Counted from the stretch's first letter, positions 1-10,970 are shown. The stretch: DNA of 64,000 nt from Afipia felis ATCC 53690 (GCF_000314735.2 NZ_KB375270.1:1674001-1738000), one strand, 5' to 3'. Translations and numbers: made by a program. Notes: generated by a model from the sequence alone, not told the origin.

Positions 1-1
1 A

Positions 2-301
2 CTCGCCGGAACGGAAGTCCCCTCCACGCCCGATACCGAAACCACCTTCGAACAATTACAGCAGCGCATCGCCAAGACCATCGAAGGAATCAAGTCGATT
101 CCCGCCGCAAAGTATGAAGGCGGCGATACCCGCGACATCACTTTCGGCACCGGAGGGAACACCACCCAGACGCTGCCGGGGCAGAAATTCGTCAACCACG
201 TCGCGCTGCCGAACTTCTTCTTCCATTGCACGACGGCCTACAACATCCTGCGCCACAACGGCGTTGTACTGGGCAAGCTGGATTTCCTCGGCGCGAACTA
301 A
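2..301 (+). CDS. DUF1993 family protein, 3' part only
   Basis: Open frame entering from the left edge and ending at TAA 299-301; about 99 residues of the C-terminal part are present. The tail reads FFFHCTTAYNILRHNGVVLG, which is typical of the DUF1993 family, small helical proteins of the DinB/YfiT-like metalloenzyme superfamily with no firmly assigned reaction. The conserved N-terminal segment lies outside the window, so the start cannot be judged. The Old Yellow Enzyme gene follows after 76 bases on the same strand and could be cotranscribed. Family call is from remembered sequence resemblance. Confidence 0.7.
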   Translation, partial: LAGTEVPSTPDTETTFEQLQQRIAKTIEGIKSIPAAKYEGGDTRDITFGTGGNTTQTLPGQKFVNHVALPNFFFHCTTAYNILRHNGVVLGKLDFLGAN

Positions 302-377
302 CGCTCACGCTGACGAATTTTCAGCCCGATCAACATCGCCGTTTCTTTTCAGGTGCATCGACCACCAGGCCTTTGAA

Positions 378-1457
378 ATGACCTCATCGAAACTTTTCGA
401 GCCTTACCGACTCGGTGCCATCACACTCTCCAACCGCATCGTGATGGCACCTCTCACACGCAACCGCGCCGCGAGCGGCTTCGTCCCGGGCCCGCTCGCT
501 GCCGAATATTACGGCCAGCGCGCATCCGCGGGCTTGCTCGTCACCGAGGCCAGCCAGATTTCACAACAGGGTCAGGGCTATCAGGATACGCCCGGCATCT
601 ATTCAAAAGACCAAATCGCCGGCTGGAAAAAGGTGACCGAGGCCGTGCACGCCAAGGGCGGCCACATCTACATCCAGATCTGGCATGTCGGCCGGATTTC
701 TCACACCAGCCTGCAGCCCGGCAACGGTGCGCCAGTCGCGCCTTCCGCGATCCGCGCCAACAGCAAGACTTTTGTCGGCGGCCAGTTCGCCGAAGTCTCG
801 CAACCGCGCGCGCTGGAGCTCGGCGAAATTCCCGGCTTGCTCGATACATACAAAAAAGCTGCCGTGAATGCGCTCGAGGCCAATTTCGACGGTGTGGAGA
901 TTCACGGCGCCAACGGCTATCTGCTTGATCAGTTCGCGCGCGATGGTAGCAACAAGCGTACCGATGCCTATGGTGGGTCGATCGAAAATCGCGCACGGCT
1001 GATGCTGGAGGTCTCGCAGGCGGTGGCCGCTGAAGTGGGTGCAGATCGGACCGGCATCCGGATTTCACCCGTGACACCTGCCAATGATATTTCGGACAGC
1101 AATCCACAACCGCTGTTCGATCATATCGTCGACGGCTTGAGCGCGTTGAAGCTTGGCTACCTCCATGTCGTCGAAGGTGCGACCGGCGGCCCGCGTGACA
1201 ATGTGACTTTCGACTACGGCAGTCTGCGCAGGCGCTTCAACGGCACCTACATCGCCAACAACGGCTACGATCTGGCCCTGGCAAACAAAACACTCGCCGC
1301 CGGAAACGCCGATCTGATCGCGTTCGGCAAGGCGTTCATTTCCAACCCCGATCTGGTCGAGCGCCTGAAGGCGGGCGCGCAGTTGAACCAGTGGGATCAA
1401 GCCACTTTCTATGGCGGCGCGGCCAAGGGTTATACGGACTATCCTGCGCTGGCCTGA
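378..1457 (+). CDS. nemA: Old Yellow Enzyme family ene-reductase (NemA-like)
   Basis: 359-residue FMN-dependent NAD(P)H:flavin oxidoreductase expected to reduce activated C=C bonds or nitro groups of electrophiles in the cytoplasm. Seen: N-terminal LFEPYRLGAITLSNRIVMAPLTR with the flavin-contacting Thr of MAPLTR, the substrate-binding EIHGANGYLLDQF (His/Asn pair and following Tyr), GGSIENRARL, and the phosphate-binding end region IAFGKAFISNPDLVERL. Length is normal for the family. The frame stays open upstream to 114, but the ATG at 378 is chosen because homologues begin just before LFEPYRLG. A strong intrinsic terminator follows. The physiological substrate cannot be told from sequence. Confidence 0.9.
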   Translation: MTSSKLFEPYRLGAITLSNRIVMAPLTRNRAASGFVPGPLAAEYYGQRASAGLLVTEASQISQQGQGYQDTPGIYSKDQIAGWKKVTEAVHAKGGHIYIQIWHVGRISHTSLQPGNGAPVAPSAIRANSKTFVGGQFAEVSQPRALELGEIPGLLDTYKKAAVNALEANFDGVEIHGANGYLLDQFARDGSNKRTDAYGGSIENRARLMLEVSQAVAAEVGADRTGIRISPVTPANDISDSNPQPLFDHIVDGLSALKLGYLHVVEGATGGPRDNVTFDYGSLRRRFNGTYIANNGYDLALANKTLAAGNADLIAFGKAFISNPDLVERLKAGAQLNQWDQATFYGGAAKGYTDYPALA

Positions 1458-1480
1458 GTTACGTTCAACAGAAAAACAAA

Positions 1481-1509
1481 AAGGCCAGCGCTCAGGCGCT
1501 GGCCTTTTT
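1481..1509 (+). terminator. Intrinsic terminator after the Old Yellow Enzyme gene
   Basis: GGCCAGCGC / GCGCTGGCC stem with a four-base loop (TCAG) followed by a run of five T. It lies 24 bases after the stop codon. A-rich flanks upstream make it potentially active in both directions, which would also serve the small gene that ends at 1562 on the minus strand. Confidence 0.9.
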
Positions 1510-1561
1510 GTTGTCAGCTTTTTTATTTTGCCGTTCGGTCAGACCAATTGAAGCTGCTGCC

Positions 1562-1759
1562 TCAGGCGGCAGCTTCGGCCTTGGCCTTGCCGCTCAACAG
1601 CTCCCGCGCCACGCGCTCGGCTTCGCGCGCGCTGCGAAACAAACGGCCTTCCAGTGGATTGAAGCGGTGGCTTGCGGCGAAGAATCTGAATCCCGCCTTG
1701 TCCCTCACCACGATTCCCGCCGGCTCGGAACTGACTTCGATAATATAGGTGTCTGACAT
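1562..1759 (-). CDS. Small conserved hypothetical protein (65 aa)
   Basis: 65-residue protein beginning MSDTYIIEVSSEPAGIVVRD. I do not recognise a named domain. The sequence looks like a compact alpha/beta protein (YIIEVSSEPAGIVVRDKAGFRFFAAS) followed by a basic helix (SAREAERVARELLSGKAKAEAAA). The ATG at 1759 is preceded by AAGGACGA at a normal spacing; the frame stays open further upstream, but those residues are of low-complexity, shadow-like composition. It is monocistronic, and the next gene upstream starts beyond a 387-base gap. Confidence 0.65.
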   Translation of the reverse strand: MSDTYIIEVSSEPAGIVVRDKAGFRFFAASHRFNPLEGRLFRSAREAERVARELLSGKAKAEAAA

Positions 1760-2146
1760 TTCGTCCTTGTCCGGATTACTCCGGCCCCCTGATGGCGCAC
1801 TAACGCAAGATGACTGAAAAGGTTTCAGGCGGATGAGCGTTGACACGCAGCCGTCATCGCGCAGGCCGCATCGACGGTCTGGCGCAGCGATACTCGCAGA
1901 GGCGAGAGAACATTCGGGGAGAGATGTTCGGCATTCGAAGTCATCGTTATCAGGATCAGCATGATGAAAGGCTGCCTTTCGGTTGCTTCGTGCCATAAGC
2001 ATATAACTGATTTGCGACAGAGCGAACGACGAAGTGACGCATCGTCGAAAATAACACTGCATATGCTGCGTTGCAGCCGTGCACGAGAATAAACGCTGCG
2101 TCGCGACAAGAATCGCGGGAACCAGATTTTTATAATTGGAACAATT
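1760..2146. other. Intergenic stretch, no convincing gene
   Basis: 387 bases between the starts/ends of two minus-strand genes. A 45-codon frame (1825-1962, minus) exists without a well-placed ribosome binding site, and a small perfect hairpin GAAAGG-CTG-CCTTTC sits at 1966-1980 just ahead of it. The left part is the presumptive promoter region of the 65-aa gene. No RNA gene recognised. Confidence 0.5.
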
Positions 2147-3628
2147 TCAATGCAGCGATTCAGTTTTCGCTGTTATTGCGGTGCGCACATGCACCACGGC
2201 GCGATCGTCGGCATAGACTCGTTTCCAGCCGGGAAGGTGATCGAGCAGCTTGACCGCTGGCGTATTGGATGTCAGCAGCGTCGCATCGATGTCATTTGTC
2301 TTGAGAAGATTCAAAAACAGATCGACATCCTTCAACGCAAACGCATTCAGCGTATCGACGACGTATTGTGCGCCATAAAGCTCGGCACGCCCGTCGATGA
2401 AAACAGGAATCCGTTGCGTAATCAGATACCCGCCCAATCCCGCGGTGTTGAGAACGCGACGCGGATGCTGCGCCTTCAACGCCTCCACCGCGGCAACAGG
2501 TGTGATCTTGCTGTAAGGCATGAACGGATGCATCGCCGTGAAGATCGCGCTCGCGACAACAACGACGGCCGCCAACGCCGCGATACCCGCAGATGCAGCG
2601 TTCGCCCGCTGCTCAACCCGCGCGAGCCGCCATTGCGCGACGAGAGGTTTTGCGATCACCAGCGGCGTCAGCAATGCGAAGATTTCGTTGCTTCGGTTGT
2701 GCGACAACGCCATGAACAGAAGCCCGAGCACGAGCAGCACGCGCGGCCATGACAGTGTGAGACCGCGCGCCAGCAGACCGCCGATGCAGACCATCACCAC
2801 GATTTCGAAAAATTCGGGCTTGGCGAAATTCGCAGGCTGCCACTCCGGGATCAGCGCCATCGCCTCGCCAAGATCGAGAATCTTTCTGGCGGCGAGAATG
2901 GAATTCCAGCCATAGGGCGTGAGGCACGCGGCCGCGAGCGTCGCAAGGCCGAACGCGAACCAGCGCACGAACAGAACGCGGCGCGCGCTCGCCTCCGCCT
3001 CCCACATCGCGACAAGCGCGAAGGGTCCGACCAGCGCCACGCCGAACACAAAACTGCCGTGCAGATTGGCCCACAACACCATCAGCGGCAGCCATATCAT
3101 GGAAGGCGCGCGTCGCGCGTCGTCTGCTGCAGCAAGACCGCTTGCCCATGCGAGCATGACCGGCAGCACCAGCACATGCGGACGGGCGAGAAAATGCCCC
3201 ATCGACATCAGCACCGCCGCGAGCGCGATCAGCACCGCATGCCGCGGAGCAAGCCATTTGCTTAGCAGGTGAACGAAAAGCGCGAACGCCGCAGCGATGG
3301 AGAGCGCCGAGGTCCACACCGGACCGGCCCAGCCCGCAATATTATATGAGGTGGCGAAGATCACCTGTGCCAGCCACGACGTCGAAATCCACGGCTCACC
3401 GGCTTTGGTGAACGAATAAATATCCGTGTGCGGCCAGGCGCGATGATCGAGAATCCATTGCCCAACCTCGATCTGCCAGTAGGTGTCGGCATCGTAAAGG
3501 AGGCGGTTGCCGCCGATCACCAGCAGCACGAAAGCAGCCGCGCCAAACCATGCCCATGCCGGAACTGCAGCGAGCGAACTTTCGTTGGCGCGTGACTTGC
3601 CGGCAGCGTCGATGCTGGTGAGGCTCAT
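2147..3628 (-). CDS. Multi-pass membrane protein, possible GT-C-like glycosyltransferase fold
   Basis: 493-residue integral membrane protein with about ten hydrophobic segments (first at about residues 25-40) and a soluble C-terminal part of roughly 110 residues. After the first membrane helix comes YDADTYWQIEVGQWILDH, an acidic first periplasmic loop of the type seen in GT-C glycosyltransferases and related polyprenyl-sugar enzymes; that assignment is inference and no donor or acceptor can be named. The C-terminal part (FIDGRAELYG, DAT...TPAVKLLDHLPGWKRVYAD) resembles domains in uncharacterised alphaproteobacterial homologues. Start ATG 3628 has CAGGGA six bases upstream; an in-frame start ten codons earlier lacks this. 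It diverges from the thiamine operon. Confidence 0.75.
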   Translation of the reverse strand: MSLTSIDAAGKSRANESSLAAVPAWAWFGAAAFVLLVIGGNRLLYDADTYWQIEVGQWILDHRAWPHTDIYSFTKAGEPWISTSWLAQVIFATSYNIAGWAGPVWTSALSIAAAFALFVHLLSKWLAPRHAVLIALAAVLMSMGHFLARPHVLVLPVMLAWASGLAAADDARRAPSMIWLPLMVLWANLHGSFVFGVALVGPFALVAMWEAEASARRVLFVRWFAFGLATLAAACLTPYGWNSILAARKILDLGEAMALIPEWQPANFAKPEFFEIVVMVCIGGLLARGLTLSWPRVLLVLGLLFMALSHNRSNEIFALLTPLVIAKPLVAQWRLARVEQRANAASAGIAALAAVVVVASAIFTAMHPFMPYSKITPVAAVEALKAQHPRRVLNTAGLGGYLITQRIPVFIDGRAELYGAQYVVDTLNAFALKDVDLFLNLLKTNDIDATLLTSNTPAVKLLDHLPGWKRVYADDRAVVHVRTAITAKTESLH

Positions 3629-3754
3629 GGCGTCCCTGGAACGGTGGCGGTTCCACAACCTTTAAGGCGCACGGCCATAATTCCAGGTAAATTCTGAAAC
3701 CTGGATTACATCTAAAGTATTGACCCCTAGGGGGCCAAAGCCTATCGTTAACGT

Positions 3755-3844
3755 GTTCCGAGGGGGGCTCCGTCACAGGAGCTGAGATACCGCGATGGTG
3801 CGGTGACCCTTTGAACCTGATCCGGGTCATGCCGGCGAAGGGAC
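3755..3844 (+). promoter_or_regulatory. TPP riboswitch (THI element)
   Basis: Contains the hallmark conserved parts in order: GGGGGGCTCC...GGAGCTGAGATACC (P2/J2-3 with CTGAGA) and ACCCTTTGAACCTGATC...CCGGCGAAGGGA (pyrophosphate-binding half). P1 can form between GTTCC 3755-3759 and GGGAC 3840-3844. The 3' strand of P1 (AAGGGA 3838-3843) is also the only good ribosome binding site for thiO, five bases before ATG 3849. Ligand binding should therefore hide the ribosome binding site directly, without an expression platform. Family knowledge: TPP represses thiamine biosynthesis genes. Confidence 0.97.
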
Positions 3845-3848
3845 AGGG

Positions 3849-4916
3849 ATGTTTCAGAAATCGGCGTCGTCGGACGCAACTCATCACATTCAGGACGCGG
3901 CAAATCTTCAGGACGCCGCAAACCGCCGCATCACCATCGTTGGCGCGGGCGTGGCAGGTGCATGGCAGGCGCTGTCGTTTGCCAAGGCGGGCTACAGCGT
4001 CAAAGTAATCGAGCGCGATGACGCGGCGATGACGTCCGCCACCAGCCATTTCGCGGGTGGCATGCTGGCGCCATGGTGCGAGCAGGAAACCTCCGAACCC
4101 GTCATCACCCGCCTCGGCATCCGCTCGCTCGACCTGTGGCGCACCGAACTGCCCGACACGCCGTTCAACGGCTCGCTGGTGGTGACGCATCCGCGCGACC
4201 GCGCCGATTTCGATCATTTCGCCCGCATCACCAGCGATTACGAGCGACTGGACGGCGCCGCCATCGACAAACTCGAACCGTCGCTCGAAGGCCGTTTCCG
4301 CGAGGCGCTATTCTTCCCCGCCGAAGGCCATGTCGAGCCACGCCGCGTGCTGCCGCAACTGCACGAGAAGATCACCAAGGCCGGCGGCGAAATCCGCTTC
4401 AACAGCGAGTGCGAACCTGAGACGGTCGCAAGCGATGGCGGCCTCGTGATCGATTGCCGCGGCATCTTCGCGCGCGATGCCGTCTCTGATTTGCGCGGCG
4501 TCAAGGGGGAGATGATCATCGTCGAGACCGACGAAGTCTCATTGTCCCGCCCCGTGCGTGTAATGCATCCGCGCTGGCCGCTTTACGTGATTCCGCGCGG
4601 AGATCACCGCTTCATGATCGGCGCGACCTCGATCGAGAGCGAGGACAATCGCGTCAGCGTCCGCTCCGCGCTCGAACTGCTGTCAGCGGCCTATGCATTA
4701 CATCCCGCCTTCGGCGAGGCGCGCATTCTCGAAATGGGCGCGGGCCTGCGCCCTGCCCTGCCCGATAATTTGCCGCGCATCGCAATCGACGGCAACCGGA
4801 TCAACGTCAACGGGTTGTATCGCCACGGCTTCCTGCTGGCGCCCGCGCTTGCTGAGCTGACGGTGAACTACGTCGCGCGCGGCCTAATCGACAATGAGGT
4901 GATGCAATGTTCGTAA
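3849..4916 (+). CDS. thiO: Glycine oxidase / FAD-dependent amine oxidase ThiO
   Basis: 355-residue flavoenzyme that supplies dehydroglycine (iminoglycine) for thiazole formation in thiamine synthesis. Seen: ADP-binding beta-alpha-beta RRITIVGAGVAGAWQAL (around residues 27-43), VIERDDAA acidic strand end, FAGGMLAPWCE, and C-terminal GAGLRPALPDNLPRI plus GLYRHGFLLAPALAEL, all typical of the DAO/ThiO family. About 26 residues precede the Rossmann strand; no later Met is available before the GAGVAG motif, so ATG 3849 is firm. Directly downstream of the TPP riboswitch, and it overlaps thiS by ten bases, indicating translational coupling. Confidence 0.95.
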   Translation: MFQKSASSDATHHIQDAANLQDAANRRITIVGAGVAGAWQALSFAKAGYSVKVIERDDAAMTSATSHFAGGMLAPWCEQETSEPVITRLGIRSLDLWRTELPDTPFNGSLVVTHPRDRADFDHFARITSDYERLDGAAIDKLEPSLEGRFREALFFPAEGHVEPRRVLPQLHEKITKAGGEIRFNSECEPETVASDGGLVIDCRGIFARDAVSDLRGVKGEMIIVETDEVSLSRPVRVMHPRWPLYVIPRGDHRFMIGATSIESEDNRVSVRSALELLSAAYALHPAFGEARILEMGAGLRPALPDNLPRIAIDGNRINVNGLYRHGFLLAPALAELTVNYVARGLIDNEVMQCS

Positions 4917-5104
4917 CCGTAAATGGCGAGCGCCGCGAGATCAAGGCGACCCATGTGCAGGAGCTTCTCAACGAGCTTGAATATGAAGGCACGCATCTCG
5001 CGGTCGCACTGAACTACGACGTGGTGCCCCGCGCACGCTGGAGCGAGACGCCGCTGAACGACAACGATCTGGTTGAAATCCTCACGCCACGGCAGGGAGG
5101 GTAA
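4907..5104 (+). CDS. thiS: Sulfur carrier protein ThiS
   Basis: 65-residue beta-grasp protein ending in the diagnostic Gly-Gly (LTPRQGG), whose C-terminus is adenylylated and thiocarboxylated to deliver sulfur to thiazole synthase. Begins [12 protein letters not shown]. Its start lies inside the end of thiO and its TAA overlaps the ATG of thiG by one base (TAATG), so thiO-thiS-thiG are tightly coupled. No thiF adenylyltransferase is present in the window; it must be encoded elsewhere. Confidence 0.95.
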   Translation: MFVTVNGERREIKATHVQELLNELEYEGTHLAVALNYDVVPRARWSETPLNDNDLVEILTPRQGG

Positions 5105-5901
5105 TGGTGACGCAAGACACTGTGAAATTCTACGACAAGGAATTCTCCTCGCGCCTTCTCATCGGCACGGCACTGTATCCGTCGCCGAAAGTGATGCAGG
5201 ATTCGATCCGCGCCTCCGGCAGCGAGATCGTCACCGTTTCGATCCGCCGCGAAACGGCAGGCGGCAAGACCGGCGACGCCTTCTGGTCGCTGATCCGCGA
5301 ACTCGGCGTCACGGTTCTGCCGAACACCGCGGGCTGCAAGAGCGTGCGCGAGGCCGTGACCACCGCGAAGCTCGCGCGCGAACTTTTCAACACGTCCTGG
5401 ATCAAACTTGAGGTCATCGCCGACAATGAGACGCTGCAGCCCGACGTGGTCGGTCTCGTCGAGGCAGCGGACATTCTCATCAAGGACGGCTTCCAGGTTT
5501 TCCCTTATTGCACTGAGGACCTGTCGGTGGCACAGCGCCTCGTCGATGCGGGGTGCCGCGTGGTGATGCCTTGGGCCGCACCGATCGGCAGCGCACGCGG
5601 CATCACCAATCGTGACTCGCTGAAACTGCTGCGCACCCGCTTGCCTGACATCACCCTGGTGGTCGATGCCGGCATCGGCGCACCGAGCCACGCCGCACAG
5701 GCGCTCGAACTCGGATTCGACGCCGTGCTGCTCAACACCGCGGTCGCCAAAGCCGAGCGCCCCGTCGATATGGCGAATGCATTTCGTCTGGCTGTCGAAG
5801 CGGGCCGCGCCGGGTTCAAGGCCGGGTTGATGGAAGCCCGCGACCTCGCCTCACCCTCCACTCCTGTCGTTGGGACACCGTTCTGGCATGCCGTATCCTG
5901 A
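5104..5901 (+). CDS. thiG: Thiazole synthase ThiG
   Basis: 265-residue TIM-barrel enzyme that condenses deoxyxylulose 5-phosphate, dehydroglycine and ThiS-thiocarboxylate into the thiazole phosphate. Seen: [10 protein letters not shown] with the Schiff-base Lys near residue 101, [42 protein letters not shown] and the phosphate-binding [18 protein letters not shown]. Length normal. Starts one base before the end of the thiS stop codon and overlaps thiE by 14 bases. Confidence 0.97.
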   Translation: MVTQDTVKFYDKEFSSRLLIGTALYPSPKVMQDSIRASGSEIVTVSIRRETAGGKTGDAFWSLIRELGVTVLPNTAGCKSVREAVTTAKLARELFNTSWIKLEVIADNETLQPDVVGLVEAADILIKDGFQVFPYCTEDLSVAQRLVDAGCRVVMPWAAPIGSARGITNRDSLKLLRTRLPDITLVVDAGIGAPSHAAQALELGFDAVLLNTAVAKAERPVDMANAFRLAVEAGRAGFKAGLMEARDLASPSTPVVGTPFWHAVS

Positions 5902-6496
5902 TCGTTTTTATCCTGTCGTCGATACGGTCGCGTGGGTTGCGCGGCTGGCTAAACTTGGCGTCGGCACCGTGCAGTTGCGCGCCAAGGAGCTGGACGATGC
6001 CAAGGCGAATGCGCTCGTGCGCGACGCACTCGATGCCGTGCGCGGCACATCGACGAAACTCGTCGTCAACGATTACTGGCGCGCGGCGATCGATAACGGC
6101 GCGCAGCATCTGCATCTCGGCCAGGAAGATCTCGCGGACGCCGACCTCGCGGCGATCCGGAAGGCGGGGCTGACGCTCGGCATTTCGACCCATGACGAGG
6201 AAGAACTTGCCAACGCACTCGGCGCGAAGCCCGATTACGTCGCGCTCGGCCCGATCTTCTTCACCACACTGAAGTCGATGCGGTTCGCGCCACAGGGAAT
6301 CGAGCGCATCGCTATCTGGAAAAAGGCCATCCGCGATATCCCGCTGGTCGCGATCGGTGGCATCAAGCTCGAACATGCCGCTGACATTTTCGTCGCCGGC
6401 GCGGATTCCATCGCCGTCGTCAGCGATGTCACCCAGAACGCCGACCCGGACGCGCGCGTCAAGGCATGGCTCGATACCGTGGCAGTTCCCGCATGA
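5888..6496 (+). CDS. thiE: Thiamine-phosphate synthase ThiE
   Basis: 202-residue TIM-barrel enzyme that joins HMP pyrophosphate to thiazole phosphate. Seen: [54 protein letters not shown] and the phosphate loop [11 protein letters not shown]. The GPIF motif is followed by FTTLK rather than the more common PTxTK, a mild divergence. ATG 5888 lies inside the end of thiG; a TTG six codons earlier is also in frame but less likely. Fourth gene behind the TPP riboswitch. Confidence 0.93.
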   Translation: MPYPDRFYPVVDTVAWVARLAKLGVGTVQLRAKELDDAKANALVRDALDAVRGTSTKLVVNDYWRAAIDNGAQHLHLGQEDLADADLAAIRKAGLTLGISTHDEEELANALGAKPDYVALGPIFFTTLKSMRFAPQGIERIAIWKKAIRDIPLVAIGGIKLEHAADIFVAGADSIAVVSDVTQNADPDARVKAWLDTVAVPA

Positions 6497-6514
6497 CTTT
6501 GATGGAGGCATACG

Positions 6515-8843
<2,329 letters not shown>

Positions 8844-8870
8844 GCAGCTACACCGCTCCAAGAATGGAAA

Positions 8871-8896
8871 GGCCGGGCAAATGCCCGGCCTTTTTT
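8871..8896 (+). terminator. Intrinsic terminator of the thiamine operon
   Basis: GGCCGGGC / GCCCGGCC eight-base-pair stem with a four-base loop, followed by six T, 27 bases after the thiC stop. Confidence 0.93.
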
Positions 8897-9168
8897 ACGT
8901 CTGTTGTCTTGTCCATTTTGCCGCGCCTGCCGTCACGGCGCACCGAAACTAACGCGATACCTTTCCGCCAAACCCTTTGAAACGATATGTTTTTCGTTGC
9001 GGCCACGCTCTCGCCACAAGGTTCCCACCCGGTTCCAATTCATCAGCACCGATAAGGGGTTACACGATACTTTAAGTATTTATTAACCATACGGGGCGAC
9101 CCTTGTGGTGGGGATTGGGGCTTCGTTTCTTCCATCCCGGTTCAGGCCGGGAAACATCGGAGGTACCG
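8897..9168 (+). other. Upstream region of the Fis-like gene, no gene seen
   Basis: With the thiC terminator this forms a 325-base gap. The part at 9050-9090 is AT-rich (TTTAAGTATTTATTAACC) and is the likely promoter area of the following regulator gene. No RNA gene or repeat recognised. Confidence 0.4.
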
Positions 9169-9444
9169 ATGAACCAGACATCATCGCTCCTAACACTGGA
9201 GTTGCCAGCCAAACCGCCGCTCGCTCCAGATCAGATCATCCCGTTCCTGATCGGCGCAACGGTTGGCGAAATCGAACGCGAACTCGTCCTGCAGACGCTC
9301 GCCCGCTGCGACGGCAACCGTACACACGCGGCGCGCGTCCTCGGCGTGTCAGTACGCACGCTGCGGAACAAGATCAGACAATACAACACCGACGGACTTG
9401 ATGTGCCGGGATCGAAGCCGGAAACTCCGCTCCGGCACAGTTGA
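9169..9444 (+). CDS. Stand-alone Fis-type DNA-binding protein resembling the C-terminus of FlbD
   Basis: 91-residue protein made of a short N-terminus and a Fis/HTH_8 domain: FLIGATVGEIERELVLQTL, then RCDGNRTHAARVLGVSVRTLRNKI, the characteristic recognition helix of NtrC-family DNA-binding domains. The wording GATV.E.ERELVL and RTLRNKIRQY is closest, from memory, to the end of the flagellar regulator FlbD. There is no receiver or AAA+ module, and no remnant of one upstream. ATG 9169 follows CGGAGG. It might act as a Fis-like architectural protein or interfere with an NtrC-type activator; both ideas are inference. Monocistronic. Confidence 0.85.
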   Translation: MNQTSSLLTLELPAKPPLAPDQIIPFLIGATVGEIERELVLQTLARCDGNRTHAARVLGVSVRTLRNKIRQYNTDGLDVPGSKPETPLRHS

Positions 9445-9482
9445 GCATCAATAGTCTCGTGCCGTCCGGATACGGCGCGAGA

Positions 9483-9899
9483 CTATTTCCTCGCCGCATT
9501 CTTTGACGCCTTCGCTTTCTTGGCCGCAGGCGCCTTCTTCCTGCTCTGATTGTACGCAGCCGCCGCACGGACGAGAGCTTTCAGCGCACGCGCGTTGACT
9601 TTGTCGCCCTCAAAAAAATCGATCGCGCGCCGCTGATTGCCTTCGAGACCCGCATTGAACAGTCTGTCCGGATCGGGCAGTCGCGCGCCGTGGTCGAAGG
9701 TCAGCTTCACCTTTCCCTTGTGCGCATTGGCGACCGCGATGATGCCGTCGCGTGACCACACCGGACTGCCCATCCACTTCCATTCCTCGATGATCTCCTT
9801 GTCGGCATCGAGAATCGCTTTGCGCAGAGCGGCGAAGGTCGCGCCGCGCCAGTCCGCGATGCCGGCGATCAACTGGTCGATTTTCTCCGATGGTGTCAT
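9483..9899 (-). CDS. DUF1801 family protein
   Basis: 138-residue protein with the DUF1801 (YdhG-like) pattern: EEWKWMGSPVWSRDGIIAVANAHKGKVKLTF followed by LPDPDRLFNAG and EGNQRRAIDFFEGDKVN. The fold is small alpha/beta and the function is unknown. The last 25 residues are a Lys/Ala-rich basic tail (KKAPAAKKAKASKNAARK) that could bind nucleic acid nonspecifically. GTGAGG precedes the ATG. It is the downstream neighbour of the exported choloylglycine-hydrolase-like gene on the same strand, 24 bases away. Confidence 0.85.
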   Translation of the reverse strand: MTPSEKIDQLIAGIADWRGATFAALRKAILDADKEIIEEWKWMGSPVWSRDGIIAVANAHKGKVKLTFDHGARLPDPDRLFNAGLEGNQRRAIDFFEGDKVNARALKALVRAAAAYNQSRKKAPAAKKAKASKNAARK

Positions 9900-9923
9900 G
9901 CGGCCTCACACTTCCATTGCCAC

Positions 9924-10970
9924 CTAGAAAGGCGCCTTGGCCTTTTTGAACTTGGTCGTGACATTGCCCGCCAGCGCGATGTCGTCAGGGTCGAGCGCCA
10001 TCACCGGCGCGCCTTGCTTGAGGTCGAACTTCATAAGATCAGCCCAGATCAGGCTTGGCGATGTCGTCAGTTCGAAGAAATACCATCGCTTGCCGAGATC
10101 CATCGCCGTCCGGTACTCGGTGTTATAGATACCGAAATCCTTATAAGGCGCGCCGAACGGCACGGAGACATTGCGCGCGATCGCGAGCACACCCGCGACG
10201 GCCTCACGGTCATTCTTCGGCTCGGGCAGCATCGAGGCATAATAGGTCGCGCGCTGGAAGCGATCCTGCGGGTTGACGTTGCCCGGAAGCGGCATCGTGC
10301 TCGACGGTTTCGAGAAGTCCTGCTTCTTCAGCAGCGCAAGCTGTTCGTCGTATTTCGGGTCGTTGGTCATGATCGTGTACTGGCGGCCGTGATGGATCAG
10401 CGGCTTGCCGTCGACATATTCGACGATGGCGGAATCTCCGCTCGCATCCTCCATCGCGAGGTGCACCGTCGCCTTGCGTCCGCGCGCCTCCACCATCACG
10501 ATCTGGACCTTCTCCAGAATCTTCAGCGCCTCGTCGACGCTCGCGGCATTGTCGAGAACGTATTGCCCCCACAGGCCGGCATGAAGGCCCGGCTTGCTGA
10601 CGTCGCGCGGCCCGAAATCGGTGGCGTTGAGATAAAGCAGATGAATGCCGACGCCCTTCTCGTTGATGCCATCGACGGCACCCAATCCATAAACCGTGGT
10701 GACGATACTGCCGTACTTCGCCGTCCACTTCGCGGGATTGTCCTGAACGGCTTTGGCCGGGCCGCGGCCGATCAGACCACCGTCGTGTTTTGTGCCGCGC
10801 GGAAACACGACGAGCTTCGGCTCAGTGCTTTCGGGCCAGTCCATGGTTCGACTGACAAACGTCGACAGCTTGTTGTTATTCCAGAGAATGCGCGTGCAGG
10901 CGTCCGAATTCCGGATCAGCACGATCGATGCGGCCACGCACAGCGATACGGCAAAGAATTGTTTTTTCAT
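9924..10970 (-). CDS. Exported choloylglycine hydrolase / penicillin V acylase family amidase
   Basis: 348-residue Ntn-hydrolase of the linear amide C-N hydrolase group. A signal peptide (MKKQFFAVSLCVAASIVLI) ends in NSDA-CTRILW; cleavage after the Ala would leave the catalytic Cys as the new N-terminus, exactly what this class needs. Downstream family features: RTMDWPEST (conserved Arg and Asp), YGLGAVDGINEKGVGIHLLYL, MTNDPKYDEQL and RYYASML-like RATYYASML with the late conserved Arg. GGGAGA lies before ATG 10970; a TTG one codon upstream is also open. Likely periplasmic. Possible substrates are N-acyl amides such as acyl-homoserine lactones or beta-lactam-like compounds; not decidable here. 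Confidence 0.88.
   Translation of the reverse strand: MKKQFFAVSLCVAASIVLIRNSDACTRILWNNNKLSTFVSRTMDWPESTEPKLVVFPRGTKHDGGLIGRGPAKAVQDNPAKWTAKYGSIVTTVYGLGAVDGINEKGVGIHLLYLNATDFGPRDVSKPGLHAGLWGQYVLDNAASVDEALKILEKVQIVMVEARGRKATVHLAMEDASGDSAIVEYVDGKPLIHHGRQYTIMTNDPKYDEQLALLKKQDFSKPSSTMPLPGNVNPQDRFQRATYYASMLPEPKNDREAVAGVLAIARNVSVPFGAPYKDFGIYNTEYRTAMDLGKRWYFFELTTSPSLIWADLMKFDLKQGAPVMALDPDDIALAGNVTTKFKKAKAPF

Noticed and set aside
1825..1962. 45-codon minus-strand frame beginning MLILITMTSNAEH
   Set aside because: No well-placed ribosome binding site and no recognised domain; reported only within the intergenic note.
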